DNA of 54,638 nt from Fibrobacter sp. UWR4 (GCF_003149045.1 NZ_QGDU01000027.1:1-54638); one strand, 5' to 3'; shown: positions 17,026 to 26,656, numbered from the stretch's first letter. Notes: generated from the letters alone by a model not told the origin. Numbers and translations: made by a program.

Positions 17026-19233
17026 ATGAAAAAGAATTGGAACGGCGTATGCCACTTTGTTTTGGGCGCAAGCCTGGTCGCAGGCCTCTTCGGTCTTGCA
17101 AATGCTTCCACAGTAAATGTCGACTTGAGCGAAGAACATCAGGTGATTCGCGGCTTCGGCGGCATGGTTCACAATACCTGGCAGGGAAATGCCGGTCTTT
17201 CTGAGGCTGACGCAAAGATTGCCTTCGGTACAGGAGACGGAACCTTGGGCCTTAACACCCTCCGTATTCCGGTAAATGGCAACAAGAATGACTTCGGCAA
17301 GGAAGTACAGGCTGCCAAGTGGGCCAAGAAGTATGCTGGCGATGATTTTATTCTTTATGCTACTCCGTGGACTTCCCAGTATGCAGGCGGTAACCAGCAT
17401 ATTGCGGCATCCAACTATCAGAACTATGTGGACCACCTGAATAGCTTTGCCGAATACATGAAGAACCAGGGCGTTCCTCTGTATGGTCTTTCCATCAGTA
17501 ACGAACCGGACTGGTGCCATGAATGGGCTTGCTGGTCTGCTGACGAAATTTACAACTTCACCAAGAACTATGCCGGCCAGATGCGTAAGCACGGCACCAA
17601 GGTGATTTCTACCGAATCCTTTGCCTATGCAAAGAACATGTACGATAAGGTCCTGAATGACGCCAACGCCCTGAAGAACTGGGACATTCTTGGTGCTCAT
17701 TTCTATGCTAGCGACGCAAAGACTGCTGATTCCTGGTTCCAGTACTCTCTCGCTGACCAGAAGAAGGTGGAACGCTGGATGACCGAACACTACACCGAAA
17801 GCCAGGGCAGTGGCAACTACTGGCGCACCGTGATGCGTACCGGTGACCAGGCCAATGCTTCCAAGGTGGATACTGTTCGTGCCATGGACGTTGGCTACGA
17901 AATCCACCGTGCCATGGTGGTGGGTAACTTCAATCAGTATACCTGGTGGTACATCCGTCGTTGCTACGGCCTGATCATGGAAAAGGACTTTGGCAACAAG
18001 CTTTCCATTCCTTCCAATGAAATCGGCAAGATTTCCAAGCGCGGCTACATCCTTTCCCAGTTTGCGCGCTTTGTGCGCCCGGGTGCCATCCGTGTAGGTG
18101 CAACTGCAAAGCCTGAAGATCACGTATTCGCTTCTGCTTATAAAAGTGCCGATGGCGACTCTACCATCGTGGTTCTCGTAAACCGCGATTTCAAGAACGC
18201 AAAGACTGTGACTGTGAATGTGAAGGGTGCTGACATTGAAACCTTCCACATGTACACCACCAGCGAATCCAAGAACGCCAAGTACGAAGGTGAAATTGAA
18301 GTGAAGAACGGTTCCGCTACCATCAAGATGGAATCCGGCTCTTCCAACAAGGACTGTATCGTAACTCTCGTTGGCGTTGGCCCCCAGATCGTAATCCCCC
18401 AGGAACCTCATAACGCTACCAAGACTGCTTGGGCAATCCCGGGCAAGATCCAGGCTGAAGACTTTGACATTCCGGGTGCAGGCAAGGATGAAAATGGCAA
18501 TAGCAACGCATCCTTCTACGAAAACGATTCTGAAAACCATGGTGACAGCAAGTATCGTGCAGAAGACGCCGCTAGCGTTGATATCTACACCAAGAAGTTC
18601 GGCGACGTGATTGGTTACAACCAGGCCGGCGAATGGTATGAATACACTGTTGATGTGAAGAAGGATGGTGACTACACCATGTTCTCTTACGTGGCATCCA
18701 GCAACGGTACTGCAAGCTTCCAGATCTTTATGGACAACAAGGCCATTACCGATACCATCGTTGTTCCCAAGACTGTGACTGCAACCGAAGGCGATTTCGA
18801 TGAATTCGGCAAGGTTCAGAGTAACGTGAAGCTTACTGCTGGTAAGCATGTCATGAAGTTCCTGGTCACAGGTGACTGGATGGATGTTGACTACTTCACC
18901 TTCGTGGAAGGAGCTAATGCTACCGATCCGGAGCCGGATGTTGAAGATCCGGAACAGCCGGGTGAAAATCCGGGCGAACAGCCCAGCGTTCAGCCGACTG
19001 ATCAGCCTGTCGATTGTGAAGGTGAAGATTGCAAGACCGGTATCGCAAACGTCAACTTCAACGTGGCAAGCGCCCGTAACTATAGCGTGTTCGACTTGAA
19101 CGGTAACCTGATGGGTGAATTCCAGGCTATGGGTACTGCAGAAATTCAGAAGAAGACTTCCGCTCTCGTCAAGCAGTCCGGTTCCTACCTGGTAAAGTCC
19201 GGTAACATGACCGCTCGCGTGAATGTGAAGTAA
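17026..19233 (+). CDS. Secreted GH30_8 glucuronoxylanase with CBM6
   Basis: 735 residues from ATG 17026; upstream in-frame codons belong to the leader, since the signal peptide begins at MKKNWNGVCH. The GH30 (beta/alpha)8 and side-sandwich region is about 28-425. Acid/base Glu160 sits in SISNEPDW and nucleophile Glu254 in RWMTEHYTES. The stretch QYTWWYIRRCYG (Arg311/312) matches the XynC-type loop whose Arg recognises the methylglucuronic acid branch, so an endo-cut of glucuronoxylan is expected. CBM6 is about 455-620 (KIQAEDFDIPG), followed by a Glu/Pro/Gln linker and a C-terminal paralogous module (YSVFDLNGNLMGEF to the end). The operator is at 16921 and the terminator at 19274. Confidence 0.93.
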   Translation: MKKNWNGVCHFVLGASLVAGLFGLANASTVNVDLSEEHQVIRGFGGMVHNTWQGNAGLSEADAKIAFGTGDGTLGLNTLRIPVNGNKNDFGKEVQAAKWAKKYAGDDFILYATPWTSQYAGGNQHIAASNYQNYVDHLNSFAEYMKNQGVPLYGLSISNEPDWCHEWACWSADEIYNFTKNYAGQMRKHGTKVISTESFAYAKNMYDKVLNDANALKNWDILGAHFYASDAKTADSWFQYSLADQKKVERWMTEHYTESQGSGNYWRTVMRTGDQANASKVDTVRAMDVGYEIHRAMVVGNFNQYTWWYIRRCYGLIMEKDFGNKLSIPSNEIGKISKRGYILSQFARFVRPGAIRVGATAKPEDHVFASAYKSADGDSTIVVLVNRDFKNAKTVTVNVKGADIETFHMYTTSESKNAKYEGEIEVKNGSATIKMESGSSNKDCIVTLVGVGPQIVIPQEPHNATKTAWAIPGKIQAEDFDIPGAGKDENGNSNASFYENDSENHGDSKYRAEDAASVDIYTKKFGDVIGYNQAGEWYEYTVDVKKDGDYTMFSYVASSNGTASFQIFMDNKAITDTIVVPKTVTATEGDFDEFGKVQSNVKLTAGKHVMKFLVTGDWMDVDYFTFVEGANATDPEPDVEDPEQPGENPGEQPSVQPTDQPVDCEGEDCKTGIANVNFNVASARNYSVFDLNGNLMGEFQAMGTAEIQKKTSALVKQSGSYLVKSGNMTARVNVK

Positions 19234-19273
19234 TAAGAAATTCCATAAACCAAAACACCAAATACCAAAAGGG

Positions 19274-19305
19274 CATCCCGAGTAAAATCGGGATGTTCTT
19301 TTTTA
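19274..19305 (+). terminator. Intrinsic terminator after the GH30 gene
   Basis: CATCCCGA-gtaaaa-TCGGGATG stem followed by TTCTTTTTT. It lies between convergent genes and could stop transcription in both directions. Confidence 0.85.
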
Positions 19306-19307
19306 GT

Positions 19308-20648
19308 CTAGCGTTTGCGGAGGCTTGCGAGAGCGAAAATGAGAGAGACTGCGATACCGATGTGGGGGAGATAGGCGGGGGTGCCGATTGTGCAAGCTGC
19401 GGAAAGAATTGCGGGAATCAGTCCGAATAAACCACCGATGCATACTCCTGCATACCACAGGATATTTTTAATCCGGAATTTCTTATGGCCGATAACCGCT
19501 ACCGCAAGGGGCGCCACAATGCCCGGCGTGTATACGGAATAAGTCATCGTAAGCAGGTTGATGATGTCCTTGCCACCTAGGGAGAGGAACATGGCGATAA
19601 GCCCGATGACGACCACCAGAAGGCGGACCACGGAAATGCGGCGGGTGTTCAGGATGTCGCTGCCGAAGATGGCTGCGGAATTGATCAGGCATGTGTCTGC
19701 AGAAGAGAGCAGGGCTGATAGTAGGCCTACGGAAAGAAGTGCCGCCAAGGGGAGGGGGAGCACGCCTGATGCCAGACGGAAAAGCGGGTTGATGTTTACG
19801 CCTTCCTGATTAGGAACGTAGATGTTAGCCCACATTCCCAGGAATACGATAATCACGCTGAAAATTAGGATGGCGACACTTCCGAAAAATACGGCCCTAC
19901 GTGCGGAGTTTGCGTCCTTTGCCACCAGGTTACGGGAAATGACGTCGGGGCCCAGGAAGTAAGCTCCTCCGACGGTGAACAGCATCATGGCTAAATCAGC
20001 GACGCTGAATTTTTCGTTCAGTAAGCTAAAGTCCATTGGAGCGGGAATATGGCCGGAGGCTTCGCCGCCAACTAGCAGGTAAATTGCGGCTGCGGCAAAT
20101 CCTAGGGTTAGAATGCCGAATTGTAGCGCGTCCGTACGCACCACGGAAAGCTGGCCACCTAATAGGGTATATACAATAACGATGGCTGCAGTAATGACTA
20201 CAGAGAGGGCGCCTGCGTCATGACCGAGTACTAGCCCGATAAATCCTGCGACGGCTGCAAATTGTGCGGCAATAATCCCGATCCAGGAAACCGCGATAAT
20301 AAGGCCGACCAGCTTGCGTCCGGTCTTGCCTACCGTCTTTTCGGCAAGCTCGGGAAGTGTCCTTACGTCCAGATCGTGAATGGGCTTGCTTAAGAATGCG
20401 GCCTGGAATATAAATCCGATGGCGCCTACACCAAGCCACCAGAAGGCGGCAAACCCGATGGATTCTGCACGGGCGGCGATCCCCACGGTGGCGGAAGCTC
20501 CCAGGACGGTAGCCATCAGGCTCATGAATACGAAGGGCGTACTCTGGCGTCGTCCCGCTACCACATAGTCATCGAAGTTCTTTACCCTAAATAAGTCCCG
20601 AAGGCAGATGAATCCGAGGACCAGAAAGTAAATCAGTAGAAGTTTCAT
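19308..20648 (-). CDS. Sodium:solute symporter (SSS family)
   Basis: 446 residues with about 12-13 hydrophobic helices. The N-terminus (NFDDYVVAGRRQSTPFVFMS) and GGQLSVVRTDALQFGIL are typical of the SSS (SLC5-like) family of Na+-coupled symporters. Another family-like stretch is LLSVGLLSALLSSADTCLIN (helix 8 region, Na+ site). The substrate cannot be read from sequence; SSS members move sugars, amino acids or carboxylates. It starts 18 bp after the ABC exporter gene, so the S26/PqqD/ABC/symporter genes may form one minus-strand operon. It interrupts the plus-strand hemicellulase genes. Confidence 0.9.
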   Translation of the reverse strand: MKLLLIYFLVLGFICLRDLFRVKNFDDYVVAGRRQSTPFVFMSLMATVLGASATVGIAARAESIGFAAFWWLGVGAIGFIFQAAFLSKPIHDLDVRTLPELAEKTVGKTGRKLVGLIIAVSWIGIIAAQFAAVAGFIGLVLGHDAGALSVVITAAIVIVYTLLGGQLSVVRTDALQFGILTLGFAAAAIYLLVGGEASGHIPAPMDFSLLNEKFSVADLAMMLFTVGGAYFLGPDVISRNLVAKDANSARRAVFFGSVAILIFSVIIVFLGMWANIYVPNQEGVNINPLFRLASGVLPLPLAALLSVGLLSALLSSADTCLINSAAIFGSDILNTRRISVVRLLVVVIGLIAMFLSLGGKDIINLLTMTYSVYTPGIVAPLAVAVIGHKKFRIKNILWYAGVCIGGLFGLIPAILSAACTIGTPAYLPHIGIAVSLIFALASLRKR

Positions 20649-20666
20649 GGCGTTATGGTCTATTCG

Positions 20667-22277
20667 TTACAACTTGACGATTTCGTCGCACAACTTGCAG
20701 ACCGCATCACGATGGGTGATAAAGACCATTGTCTTGTTGGGATATGCAGCGAAGATGCGGCTATACATTTCCCGTTCCGTATCCACATCCAGGGCGGCGC
20801 TGATTTCATCCAGCAACATGATGTTGCCATCCTGGAGAAGACCGCGGGCGACGGCGATACGCTGGGCTTGGCCTTCGCTGAGGCCGTAACCTCTTTCACC
20901 AATTTCCGTATCAAGACCTGCGGGAAGATCCTTCACGAAGTCGGCGCATGCATTATGGAGCGCCGTTTCCATTTCCTGCTGGGACGCCTGGGGATTGGCC
21001 ATTTCCAGATTCAGCCGGATGGAACCGCTCATGAGGGAATTGCCCTGGGGAACAAAGACGAAATGGCTGCGAGTTGCGGCTCCTGCGACGGAACTGCCCA
21101 CATGTACGCTTCCTTCCTCTGGCTTGATAAATCCCATCATCAACCTAAAGAGCGTTGTCTTGCCGGCGCCGGTTTCGCCCATCAGAGCGGTCTTGCTGCC
21201 TGCCTTGAATTCAAGATTGATATTTTCCAGAATACGCTTGCTTTCTTCGTATCCGAAAGAGACGTTTTCGAAGCGGACGCCGACGGAATTCGTCTCGGAT
21301 TTTTCGGATCCGCAGTCATTCTCTTCCGGACGGCAAAGAGTGATTTCCTGGATACGGTCAATGCTTGCTGTTGCGTGGATAATCTGCGGGGCTGCATTCA
21401 GGAGGTTGAAAATGGGATGCTGGATCTGACCGACCAGCTGTAGGAAGGAGGTCATGACGCCGAAGGTAATTGTCCCGTGTCGTAAACCCAGACCGCCGTA
21501 CACGAAGGCGGTGATATATCCCAGTCCAAAGACGAGTCCCATTAAAATTCGGACGATGACCGTAAAGCGGCTTCTTTTTTTAACCCGGTTCATCAGGTGG
21601 TCCTGCTTTTCTTTCAGCAGGTTCCCTACGAAGCATTCGCTGCCCATGGAACGGATCAGTTCGTCGTGTTCCGCACATTCCTGTACATGCATCTGGATGT
21701 GGCTTTCGCTCTCGCGGATTTCCGCAGTCATCTTTCTCAGGCGCTTGGCGATGAGCTTCCCTAGGGCGAGTACAACGGGGGTGGTCAGCAACAACGCCCA
21801 GGCCAGTCTGGGGTCGAACCAGCGCATCATCAGGAAGCCGCCCATAAGCTGCACGGTCGTGACGATCATCTGGGGTATTTTATCGAAGGTCACGTCGCAG
21901 GCGGTTTCCACATCCTTCATCACACGGGAGGAGACGTCACCGGAGTGGAGCGCGCCCTTGCAGAAAAGTTTCCTCTGGAAAATTTTTCTGAAAACATCTG
22001 CCCTCAGGCAGTTTGCCCCGCGGGTATTGCACTTGATGTTCAGATAATAGTTCAGCTGCCGCAATAAGACGCCGGCAACTACGGTTCCCACCAGGAACGC
22101 AATCATCAGGATGATTTCCTGGTCCGTTCCCTTCTGGATGGTGTCATCAATAAAAAGCTTGCTGAGCCAGATTGTCAACAAGCCAATGGCGACCTGGAGT
22201 ACACCGACCATCACGCGAACGCTCATGTTCAGGCGCTCGCCGCGGGAGTTGTGCCACAGCCAGGTCAGATACCTCAT
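20667..22277 (-). CDS. ABC exporter, fused membrane and ATPase domains
   Basis: 536 residues. A type-1 exporter membrane domain (about 1-300, with VMVGVLQVAIGLLTIWLS as the first helix) precedes an ATPase domain. Walker A is GETGAGKTTL, the signature is LSEGQAQRIAVARG, Walker B is IMLLDEISAALD and the H-loop is FITHR. There is no N-terminal C39 peptidase domain. It overlaps the PqqD-like gene by 4 bp (ATGA), giving tight coupling to PqqD and an S26-like peptidase. That trio suggests export of a modified or processed peptide. No precursor peptide was found, so the substrate is unknown. Confidence 0.92.
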   Translation of the reverse strand: MRYLTWLWHNSRGERLNMSVRVMVGVLQVAIGLLTIWLSKLFIDDTIQKGTDQEIILMIAFLVGTVVAGVLLRQLNYYLNIKCNTRGANCLRADVFRKIFQRKLFCKGALHSGDVSSRVMKDVETACDVTFDKIPQMIVTTVQLMGGFLMMRWFDPRLAWALLLTTPVVLALGKLIAKRLRKMTAEIRESESHIQMHVQECAEHDELIRSMGSECFVGNLLKEKQDHLMNRVKKRSRFTVIVRILMGLVFGLGYITAFVYGGLGLRHGTITFGVMTSFLQLVGQIQHPIFNLLNAAPQIIHATASIDRIQEITLCRPEENDCGSEKSETNSVGVRFENVSFGYEESKRILENINLEFKAGSKTALMGETGAGKTTLFRLMMGFIKPEEGSVHVGSSVAGAATRSHFVFVPQGNSLMSGSIRLNLEMANPQASQQEMETALHNACADFVKDLPAGLDTEIGERGYGLSEGQAQRIAVARGLLQDGNIMLLDEISAALDVDTEREMYSRIFAAYPNKTMVFITHRDAVCKLCDEIVKL

Positions 22278-22540
22278 TCGATTACGTCAACTTCTTTCCA
22301 CTGGTCGACAATGGCGGTAACATCCTTGGTTGCCTGGTCCAAGGTTACGTCATATTCTTCGCAAAGTTTTTCTGCCAGACTATTCACGGTGAATTCGCCT
22401 TCTGCAGCAACTTTCCAGAGGAATGCAGCGGTGTCGTTCAAGCACAGCAGGCGACCGAAATTCAGAGCCCCGACGCCTTCTCCCATAATCACCTGTTCGC
22501 CGCACACATCGCGGAGAACAAAACCGTTCTTGATTTTCAT
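22274..22540 (-). CDS. PqqD-like peptide-binding protein
   Basis: 88 residues from the Met of MKIKNGFVLRDV at 22540; an earlier in-frame ATG at 22609 runs into the upstream gene and adds non-family residues. It matches the PqqD/RRE fold pattern: a strand-rich N-terminus (FVLRDVCGEQVIMGEG), LCLNDTAAFLWKVA, then LAEKLCEEYDVTLDQATKDV and a final helix. PqqD-type proteins hold the leader of a ribosomal precursor peptide and present it to modifying enzymes. The gene lies 2 bp from the S26-like gene and overlaps the ABC gene by 4 bp. No radical-SAM or other modifying enzyme is adjacent. Confidence 0.82.
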   Translation of the reverse strand: MKIKNGFVLRDVCGEQVIMGEGVGALNFGRLLCLNDTAAFLWKVAAEGEFTVNSLAEKLCEEYDVTLDQATKDVTAIVDQWKEVDVIE

Positions 22541-22542
22541 GG

Positions 22543-22989
22543 CTATAAATTTCCTGGGTGAGTTTTTCGATAGATAAAAAGTAAATATTTTCGCACAGGA
22601 ATTGCCCACTTCCAGAGCTTTGCGGCAATTCTGCGACGTTTCGTATACAGGTCGCGTCGGATGCCGGCTGGGTTTACGGCGTGGGTGGCTAAGGCCTTTA
22701 CGTCACCGATCTTGCAGTACTCTTTTGAACCCAGGTTCCCGTCGCCCATCAAGGTGATGTTTTCCCCCTGGATGCAGGACACACGGTGGATGACAAAACG
22801 TTTTCCGTCCACAAAGGCGAGAATGATGTCTCCCACTTTTATTTTTTCGGGCTTGGCCAGGATCAGACTTTCCTTGCCTCCGATAATGAAGGGAAGCATG
22901 CTTCTGCCGTTTACGGGGAAAGTGACGCTGACGCCGCTTTCTACCATGCGGATGGCTTCCAGGAGAATTTCATTGCCTGAGGTTTCCAT
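22543..22989 (-). CDS. S24/S26-type signal-peptidase-like serine protease
   Basis: 148 residues. VNGRSMLPFI gives the nucleophile Ser30 in the signal-peptidase SMxP box. GKRFVIHRV gives His68 where bacterial type I enzymes have Lys, which is the Ser-His arrangement of SipW/ER-type signal peptidases. Between them is KIKVGDIILAF. There is no N-terminal membrane anchor, so it is probably cytoplasmic or membrane-peripheral. Its position as first gene of a PqqD/ABC operon suggests a leader-cleaving or maturation protease for an exported peptide. The C-terminal ~35 residues are strongly basic. Confidence 0.82.
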   Translation of the reverse strand: METSGNEILLEAIRMVESGVSVTFPVNGRSMLPFIIGGKESLILAKPEKIKVGDIILAFVDGKRFVIHRVSCIQGENITLMGDGNLGSKEYCKIGDVKALATHAVNPAGIRRDLYTKRRRIAAKLWKWAIPVRKYLLFIYRKTHPGNL

Positions 22990-23168
22990 GATTTCCCAAA
23001 GGTTGGTTGTCTTACGGATTTAAAGGTAGAAATACCCGATGTTTTTTCCAATTCAAGCGCTTGGTTCTCCTGGATCCGTATAAAAAACGCAAATTATGCG
23101 TAAAAAGCTCGAAAAGTGCCGAAAATGACGCAAAAATGAAAATAAATGGGGTTTGTAAAATCCAGTTT

Positions 23169-23185
23169 ATTGACATTTTATCCAT
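23169..23185. promoter_or_regulatory. 7-3-7 dyad operator candidate (site 5)
   Basis: ATTGACA-TTT-TATCCAT, 89 bp upstream of the CE6 start at 23275. Spacing and outer bases match the series; the spacer is TTT instead of AAA. Confidence 0.58.
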
Positions 23186-23274
23186 GAATGATACGTTTTT
23201 TGAGGGTATATTTAAGGGGGTATGGAATAGATTTGGTAATAGAGATTTTGGGAAAACTCAAAAAGAGGTGTGTT

Positions 23275-24936
23275 ATGAATCTGTTCCACAAGTTTGCCGG
23301 TGCAGCTTGCTGTGTGTTTGGGCTTACGATGCTTGCGCCCCAGGCGGAAGCGGCTCCTAATCCGAATTTCCACATTTATATCGCGTACGGTCAGTCCAAT
23401 ATGGCCGGCGCAGGTCCCATTCAGACAGGGGACCAGGACCCTGTGGATAATTTCGTGATGATTTCCGGTGTGGACTGTAACTCCCGTAAGGGCGGTACCA
23501 ATATCAAGCTTGCCAAGGGACAGTGGTCCAAGGCGGTTCCTCCCATGTTCCACTGCCAGGAAGGTCTTTCTGTTGCGGACTACTTCGGTAAGACCATGGC
23601 CAAGGAAATGCCCAACGTGACCATCGGTATTATTCCCGTGGCTGTGGGTGGCGCCTCCATCAAGCTTTTCGACAAGGCTCAGTGGCAGAGCTATGTGAAC
23701 TCTTCTGAAAGCTGGCTTGCCAACTGGGCTAAGGATTATGATTCCCAGGGCAATGACTACGCTGCTATTATCAACCTTGCGAAGAAGGCTCAGGAAGTGG
23801 GCGTCATCAAGGGTTTCATTTTCCATCAGGGCGAAACTGATGGCGGCATGGGCAACTGGGAACAGGTGGTCCAGAAGACTTACAACGATATGCGTAACGA
23901 CTTGGGCATCAAGGAAGAACTGCCCTTTGTCGCTGGCGAAATGGTTTACAATGGTGCCTGTCATGGCATGAGCACCCGCGTGAATGGCCTTTCCAAGTAC
24001 TTTGCGAAGTTCGGTGTTGCAAAGTCCCAGGGAACGGGCATGCAGGGCGACCGTCTGCATTTCGACCATGACGGCTACGTTGAAATGGGTAAGCGTTACG
24101 CCCAGGAAATGCTGAAGCTGATCGACAAGACCGTGGATCCTGATGCCCCGGCCGTGCAGGTGCCGCTCTATGGTGGTGGATCTGCCGGTAGCGAAAAGCC
24201 CGAAGAATATGGCCCCTATGGCGATGTATTCAAGATTCCGGGCAAGGTCCAGGCCGAAGACTACAACAAGGGCGGTTCCGGTGTTGCCTACTCCGATATG
24301 GATAGTAAGAACCAGGGCGACGAATACCGCGGCGATGGCGTGGATATCTACAAGGCCGGCATGGGCATGGCTGTAGGCTATTGCCAGAAGGGCGAATGGA
24401 TGAAGTATTCCGTCCATGTGGAAGAAGATGGCGAGTACGAAATGATCGGCCGCCTGGCTGGCGATAATGGTACCGGTGCAATTGCAGTCTATCTGGGTGA
24501 CGACAAGATTGGCGAGACCATGGTTTCCGAAAAGGGCCCGGATTACGACACCTATTCCGATGTTAGCGGCGGCAAGGTGACCTTGAAGAAGGGCGATTAC
24601 GATCTCAAGATCCAGATTGAAGTGGACTGGGTGAACATCGACTATGTGGAGTTCAAGAAGGCTGAGGCCGAAGTTGTGGAGCCGGACCCGGAAAATCCCG
24701 TTCCGTCTGATACCACAGTGAAGGATACGTTGCCTGTTGTATGCGAAGGCTCTGAATGCTTTGAACCAATTGGCATTCGTGCCGGCGTTTTGGCTAACCG
24801 TGTAGAGGATATGTCTAAGGCTCAGTACTTCGATATGGCTGGCAATCGTATCGGTAAGGCTTCTGCCCTGAAGCAGGGGGCTTATCTGGTTCGCATTCCG
24901 GGTGTAAAGACCTTCGTTGTGCGTAACGAAAAGTAA
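23275..24936 (+). CDS. Secreted CE6 acetylxylan esterase with CBM6
   Basis: 553 residues from ATG 23275 (signal peptide MNLFHKFAGAACCVFGLTML, cleaved near AEA). The SGNH-type CE6 esterase domain is about 30-290, with Ser41 in IAYGQSNMAG, the FHQGETDG block at about 183-190, and Asp259/His262 in GDRLHFDH. CE6 enzymes remove acetyl groups from xylan and open it to xylanases. CBM6 is about 320-470 (KVQAEDYNKGG), followed by a linker and a short C-terminal paralogous module (AQYFDMAGNRIGKA to the end). F. succinogenes S85 is known to have two such Axe6 enzymes side by side, as here. The next gene starts 16 bp after the stop, probably on the same mRNA. Confidence 0.92.
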   Translation: MNLFHKFAGAACCVFGLTMLAPQAEAAPNPNFHIYIAYGQSNMAGAGPIQTGDQDPVDNFVMISGVDCNSRKGGTNIKLAKGQWSKAVPPMFHCQEGLSVADYFGKTMAKEMPNVTIGIIPVAVGGASIKLFDKAQWQSYVNSSESWLANWAKDYDSQGNDYAAIINLAKKAQEVGVIKGFIFHQGETDGGMGNWEQVVQKTYNDMRNDLGIKEELPFVAGEMVYNGACHGMSTRVNGLSKYFAKFGVAKSQGTGMQGDRLHFDHDGYVEMGKRYAQEMLKLIDKTVDPDAPAVQVPLYGGGSAGSEKPEEYGPYGDVFKIPGKVQAEDYNKGGSGVAYSDMDSKNQGDEYRGDGVDIYKAGMGMAVGYCQKGEWMKYSVHVEEDGEYEMIGRLAGDNGTGAIAVYLGDDKIGETMVSEKGPDYDTYSDVSGGKVTLKKGDYDLKIQIEVDWVNIDYVEFKKAEAEVVEPDPENPVPSDTTVKDTLPVVCEGSECFEPIGIRAGVLANRVEDMSKAQYFDMAGNRIGKASALKQGAYLVRIPGVKTFVVRNEK

Positions 24937-24952
24937 TAAGAGGTTAGTCTCA

Positions 24953-26554
24953 ATGAACTTTTTCCATAAAGTGACTGCAGCAGCCTGCTGCGTATTTGGA
25001 TTGACGATGCTTGCTCCTCAGGTGGAAGCGGCTCCTAATCCGAATTTCCACATTTACATTGCCTATGGCCAGTCCAACATGGCGGGTAACGGTGAAATCG
25101 TTCCTGCTCAGGACCAGGCTTAGAATCCCAAGAATTTTATCATGTTGGCATCCCATAATGCAAATGCGGGTAATCGTACGGGTAGTACCACCCAGTCCAT
25201 CAAGACTGGCGAATGGTATCCTGCTATTCCTCCTATGTTCCACGCTTTTGAACAGCTTTCTCCTGCAGACTACTTTGGCCGAGCCATGGTGGATTCCTTG
25301 CCGGGCGTAACTGTGGGTATTATCCCGGTGGCCGTGGGTGGCGTAAGCATTCGCGCCTTCCTTCTGGACCAATATGCAGCCTACTTTGATGGCGATGGCA
25401 GAAGCTTTAAGGGCTGGGCGGGAGACTACGGCGGAAATCCCATGGGCCGTATCCTGGAACTGGGCAAGAAAGCTAAGGAAGTAGGCGTCATCAAGGGTGT
25501 TATTTTCCATCAGGGCGAAAGTGACGGTGTGGACGATAACTGGCGTAATCGTGTTTATGCTTCTTATAAGACCATTATCGATGAACTCGGTTTGGACGAA
25601 AACGAAGTTCCCTTCGTTGCGGGCGAAATGCTTCAGGCGCAGGGTGCCTGCTGCGGTAGCAAGAATGGTGGTATCGCACAGCTCAAGACCAAGTTCAAGA
25701 AGTTCGGTTTGGCTTCCTCCCAGGGACTTGCCGGTAATGGTAAGGATCCCTACCACTTTGGACGTTCTGGCGTGATTGAACTGGGTAAGCGTTATGCCTC
25801 CGAAATGCTGAAACTTATTGATAGGACCATTGATCCCGATGCTCCGGCAGTGAACGTGGTGGATCCTACTCTGTCTACTGTTCCTGACGCTCCTCCCGAG
25901 GAATATGGCCCTTATTACGGCGAACCTATGACTATTCCTGGCCAGATTCAGGCAGAGGATTACAACAAGGGTGGCGCAGGCAAGGCTTACTACGACTTGG
26001 ATAAGGGCAATAGCGAAGGCAAGTACCGTAAGGACGATGTGGACGTGAAGCAGCCCAACAAGGGTATGGCTGTGGGTTCCTGCCAAAAGGGTGAATGGCT
26101 TAAGTATACCGTGAAGGTCGAAGAAGCTGGCGAATACGAAATTTCTGCCCTTATTGCAGGCGACAACAAGACTGGTGGCTTTATCCTCTACATGGACGAC
26201 GAGCGCATCGGTGACGAAATTGTCAACGCCGGCCTGGGCTGGGATGACGACGGTTACTCTATGGTTAGCGGTGGCAAGGCTTCCCTGGCTGCAGGCGAAC
26301 ACGAATTGAAACTGGAAATCACCAACGACTGGGTGGATATTGACTATGTGGAGTTCAAGAAGGTCGAGGCAAAAACCGAAGACAAGGATGCCATCGGTAA
26401 TAGCCTTAAGATTTCCGACGCACTGAACATGGACAACGCCCAGTACTTCGATATGACGGGTAATCGCGTAAGCAAGGTTGTCGCTCAGAAGCAGGGTGTA
26501 TTCCTGGTTCGTATTCCGGGTGTAAAAACCTTCATTGTCCGTAACGAAAAGTAA
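24953..26554 (+). pseudogene. Second CE6 acetylxylan esterase with CBM6, interrupted by one in-frame TAG
   Basis: From ATG 24953 the signal peptide and the Ser41 block (IAYGQSNMAG) are nearly identical to the upstream CE6. Codon 57 (25121-25123) is TAG. The same frame then runs on without interruption to 26554 (533 codons in all), with the HQGESDG block, the C-terminal His region (DPYHFGRSG), CBM6 (QIQAEDYNKGG) and a C-terminal module (AQYFDMTGNRVSK). The catalytic Ser lies before the stop and the His after it, so neither fragment alone could work. An internal ATG at 25142 would give a protein without signal peptide or nucleophile. This is a recent nonsense mutation, a sequencing error or readthrough. 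Confidence 0.85.
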
Positions 26555-26572
26555 AAAAAGGAGAATTTCTCG

Positions 26573-26656
26573 ATGAATCGCCAAGATATTTCCATCGTGA
26601 AGCAGATTGCGGTCTTTATGGTCATTGCAATCGCTTTGGGACTGATCTACGGTTAG
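26573..26656 (+). CDS. 27-residue single-span membrane peptide
   Basis: ATG at 26573 follows AAGGAG with good spacing. The peptide has a short polar N-terminus (MNRQDISIVKQ) and one hydrophobic span (IAVFMVIAIALGLIYG). It lies 18 bp after the second CE6 gene and immediately before a strong terminator, so it is the last gene of the CE6 transcript. Function is unknown; small membrane proteins of this kind often attach to transporters or secretion machinery. Confidence 0.6.
   Translation: MNRQDISIVKQIAVFMVIAIALGLIYG

Noticed and set aside
25121-25123. TAG as a pyrrolysine codon
   Set aside because: No pyl genes or context in the window; CE6 enzymes do not use pyrrolysine; a single substitution or error is simpler.
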